Source: Candidatus Tepidiaquacellales bacterium UBA2330 (lineage in GTDB: Bacteria > Bacteroidota > Ignavibacteria > Tepidaquicellales > Tepidaquicellaceae). Taken from it: DNA of 64,000 nt. The notes under the pieces are model-generated. The model was not told the DNA's origin. It saw nothing but the letters and a program-made list of their open reading frames with translations, and made no database searches. This document shows, in pieces, positions 62,121 to 64,000 of this stretch; the first letter of the stretch is position 1; every line of letters begins with the position of its first letter. The position numbers and the translations under genes are program-made. Location of the stretch: assembly GCA_002344965.1 (NCBI GenBank), contig DDUU01000021.1:1-64000 (forward strand), read 5' to 3'.

Positions 62121-64000
62121 TTACTTTTCTGATTTAATTACCGATAACGCTTCATTCAGCGAAAGTTTTTTACCCTCTTCATATTGCTTCAAAAATTCTT
62201 CTCTGTTCATATTTTCATTTATTTCTGCAAGAATATTCTGTTTGAATATTTCAACACCGGTTTCAAGTACTCTGTCAGTAGATTTCAGATTGCTTTCGCA
62301 TGCGCCTGTAAGTTTAGCCGCTAAGTCATACTTTTTGTCTAAACAGTAAATGCCGGCGTATATTATTACCGAAACAGCCGAGCTCCATTCATCTCCCGCT
62401 TTCTCATTTTCCAGAATACTTTGTTTTAAAAACTCTTTTGACTGATCTCTTTTGTCTGATTTTAAAGAGAGAAGTCCGAGTCTGTTCAGAGAATTAACCA
62501 TTCCCGTTATATCTCCGATCTCAGTTCTAATTGCAAGACTCTCTTCAAGATATTTCATTCCCTCTTCAAAATTTCCGTATGAGTCATAAACAATTCCAAG
62601 TCCGTATTTATAAAATGCTTTTCCGAGTTTATCGCCTAACTGCTCATACAATTCCCCGCATTGTTCAAATAAATTTTTTGCGTTCTCAAGGTTATTACGA
62701 TTGTATGCGACGAGTCCCAGATTTAGAATAGTATTTGCCATTCCGCGCCTGTCGCCTTTTTCTTTATTTATCAGCAGACTCTCCCCGTAATATTTTTCAG
62801 CAGTTTCATAATCTCCCTGATTATCCGCGATCAGTCCGAGATTATGCAGCGGATTTGCTGTCTGAGTCTTATATCCGATCTCTCTGTAAATTGATAAACT
62901 CTCTTCAAAATATGCTTTTGCCTTTTCAATTTCATTCCGGATTACTGAAACCATTCCCAGATTATTCAGACTCATTGCGATTCCCCGCCTGTCATCCGCC
63001 GACCTGTTGTTAATCAGGCTTTCAGAATAGTATTCATACGCCTTTTGATTGTCTCCCTGAAAAAAAGAAATTGATCCTAATCCTATCTGCGAAAATGCCA
63101 TTACGACTTTATCATCATTTTCCCTGCTGAGCGAAAGACTCTTATTTAAGAAACTTCGCGCTTCTTCAAATTCACCCTGTAATATGGTTAAGTTTCCCTG
63201 ACTGCAGATGAGCCATGATTTTAACTTCAGACTTATCCCGTCTGCATTATCCAGAATATTCTCTATAAGTAATTTTCCGGTCGCATAATGTCCCCTGATA
63301 AGCCAGAACCTCCCGAGCGCAAAAGCAATGTGACCGCCGGTTTCACTGTTGCCGCTCTTTGCGGAATACTGAATTGCCGTCTGAAAATTTGAATGTTCGT
63401 TTTCAAGTATTTCCAGCCATTTCTCAGCTTCGCTAAGCTCAACTTTCGGACCGGAATCAATTGCAAAATCCTTATAATACTTTAAGTGGTTTAGGAAAAA
63501 TCTTTCCCGCTCATTTATTTCCATTAATTTTTCCTCACCATACTGTTTAATGGTTTCAAGAATTCTGTATCTGTCTTTTTCTGAATCATAAATGATAACT
63601 GATTTTTCAGTAAGTGAACTCAGCAGGTCGAGAATGTCATGCTTTTGTATTTTATCATCCGAACATATTTCTTCCGCAGCTTCCAGCGTCCATCCTCCGC
63701 TGAATACTGACAGTCTGCCCCATAGTGTTTTTTCATTTTCAGACAGCAGATCATAGCTCCAGTCTATCATTGCCTTAAGAGTCTGCTGTCTCTGCAGTGA
63801 TGTCCGGTTACCTCCTGTCAAAAGCTTGAATCTGTTATTCAGTCTTTCATAAATTTTATTCAGTGTTAATACTTTTATCCTAACGGCTGCAAGTTCAATC
63901 GCAAGGGGTATTCCGTCAAGCCGGCAGCAAATCTGTACAAGATAAAATGTGTTTTCATTGTTGACTCTGAAATCCGGATTCACTGAAAGTGCTCTTTCTG
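62121..64000 (-). CDS. NB-ARC/TPR regulatory protein, partial
   Basis: At least 620 aa; the reading frame runs off the right edge of the window without a stop, so the N-terminus is missing. A GTG at 63983 is unlikely to be the true start. The first residues (ERALSVNPDFRVNN, CCRLDGIPLAIELAAVRIKV) are the end of a STAND/NB-ARC ATPase, with a winged-helix-like block up to about residue 170 (LSVFSGGWTLEAAEEIC). The rest, from about residue 210 to 580, is a run of TPR repeats of about 40 aa (AMSLNNLGMVSVIRNEIEKA, ANPLHNLGLIADNQGDYETA). Proteins of this type are often signal-transduction ATPases coupled to a DNA-binding or cyclase domain at the N-terminus. Confidence 0.88.
   Translation of the reverse strand, partial: ERALSVNPDFRVNNENTFYLVQICCRLDGIPLAIELAAVRIKVLTLNKIYERLNNRFKLLTGGNRTSLQRQQTLKAMIDWSYDLLSENEKTLWGRLSVFSGGWTLEAAEEICSDDKIQKHDILDLLSSLTEKSVIIYDSEKDRYRILETIKQYGEEKLMEINERERFFLNHLKYYKDFAIDSGPKVELSEAEKWLEILENEHSNFQTAIQYSAKSGNSETGGHIAFALGRFWLIRGHYATGKLLIENILDNADGISLKLKSWLICSQGNLTILQGEFEEARSFLNKSLSLSRENDDKVVMAFSQIGLGSISFFQGDNQKAYEYYSESLINNRSADDRRGIAMSLNNLGMVSVIRNEIEKAKAYFEESLSIYREIGYKTQTANPLHNLGLIADNQGDYETAEKYYGESLLINKEKGDRRGMANTILNLGLVAYNRNNLENAKNLFEQCGELYEQLGDKLGKAFYKYGLGIVYDSYGNFEEGMKYLEESLAIRTEIGDITGMVNSLNRLGLLSLKSDKRDQSKEFLKQSILENEKAGDEWSSAVSVIIYAGIYCLDKKYDLAAKLTGACESNLKSTDRVLETGVEIFKQNILAEINENMNREEFLKQYEEGKKLSLNEALSVIKSEK

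Noticed and set aside
1..64000. tRNA or rRNA genes
   Set aside because: No cloverleaf, TTCRA-arm pattern in intergenic space, or rRNA core sequence was found by eye.

Overview
The window looks like a chromosome segment from an Ignavibacteria-type member of the Bacteroidota/Chlorobi (FCB) group. Four secreted proteins end in the type IX secretion (T9SS) C-terminal sorting domain with the NYPNPFNP signature that is very common in that lineage. The DNA is AT-rich and several starts look like TTG or GTG. No rRNA or tRNA gene was seen. All identifications were made by reading the sequence; no database search was run.

Region 1 (1-7.9 kb) has a Bacteroidota-type hypothetical protein and a T9SS cargo with three SusE-like repeats. 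Then comes a run of small minus-strand genes: a RibD-type reductase, an ASCH-winged-helix protein, DUF2200, DUF2975, a subclass B1 metallo-beta-lactamase-like enzyme and two VOC proteins.

Region 2 (7.9-24.2 kb) is accessory DNA and holds the two most unusual structures. (a) Three clusters (7.9-8.7, 19.1-20.0 and 22.8-24.2 kb) are built from two alternating hairpin units, A (65 bp) and B (59 bp). I counted about 21 A-type and 16 full B units, in one orientation, with fixed linkers and a recurring exact junction. (b) Between clusters 1 and 2, from about 10.9 to 18.8 kb, is an integron-like gene-cassette array. It has five attC-like sites of about 135 bp (one degenerate), each at the 3' side of a minus-strand gene or gene pair, a single core site next to the first cassette, and a tyrosine recombinase gene beyond it. 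In four of the five cassettes the two ends carry matching inverted core sequences, as expected if each cassette once existed as a circle. Cargo: an outer-membrane protein, a HEPN-motif protein, an orphan protein, a type II restriction-modification pair, and MerTP with a cysteine-rich partner. A katG-perR (Fur-family) pair lies between repeat clusters 2 and 3.

Region 3 (24.3-64 kb) is ordinary core genome. Plus-strand fsa-gcvT-comB-ftsK-SDR is followed by a minus-strand envelope run (DsbD-N-like, lpxH, PBP1A, ndk, T9SS subtilase). Next is a minus-strand run ispD, esterase, asparaginase, a degenerate amidohydrolase, NUDIX, folE2. Divergent from it is a plus-strand run: small membrane protein, Sua5/TsaC, two envelope proteins, a 1182-aa outer-membrane protein and a TonB-like protein. 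The right end has a T9SS beta-helix protein, radA, a GntR regulator, a T9SS LVIVD-repeat protein, ppk1, and an NB-ARC/TPR protein cut by the window edge.
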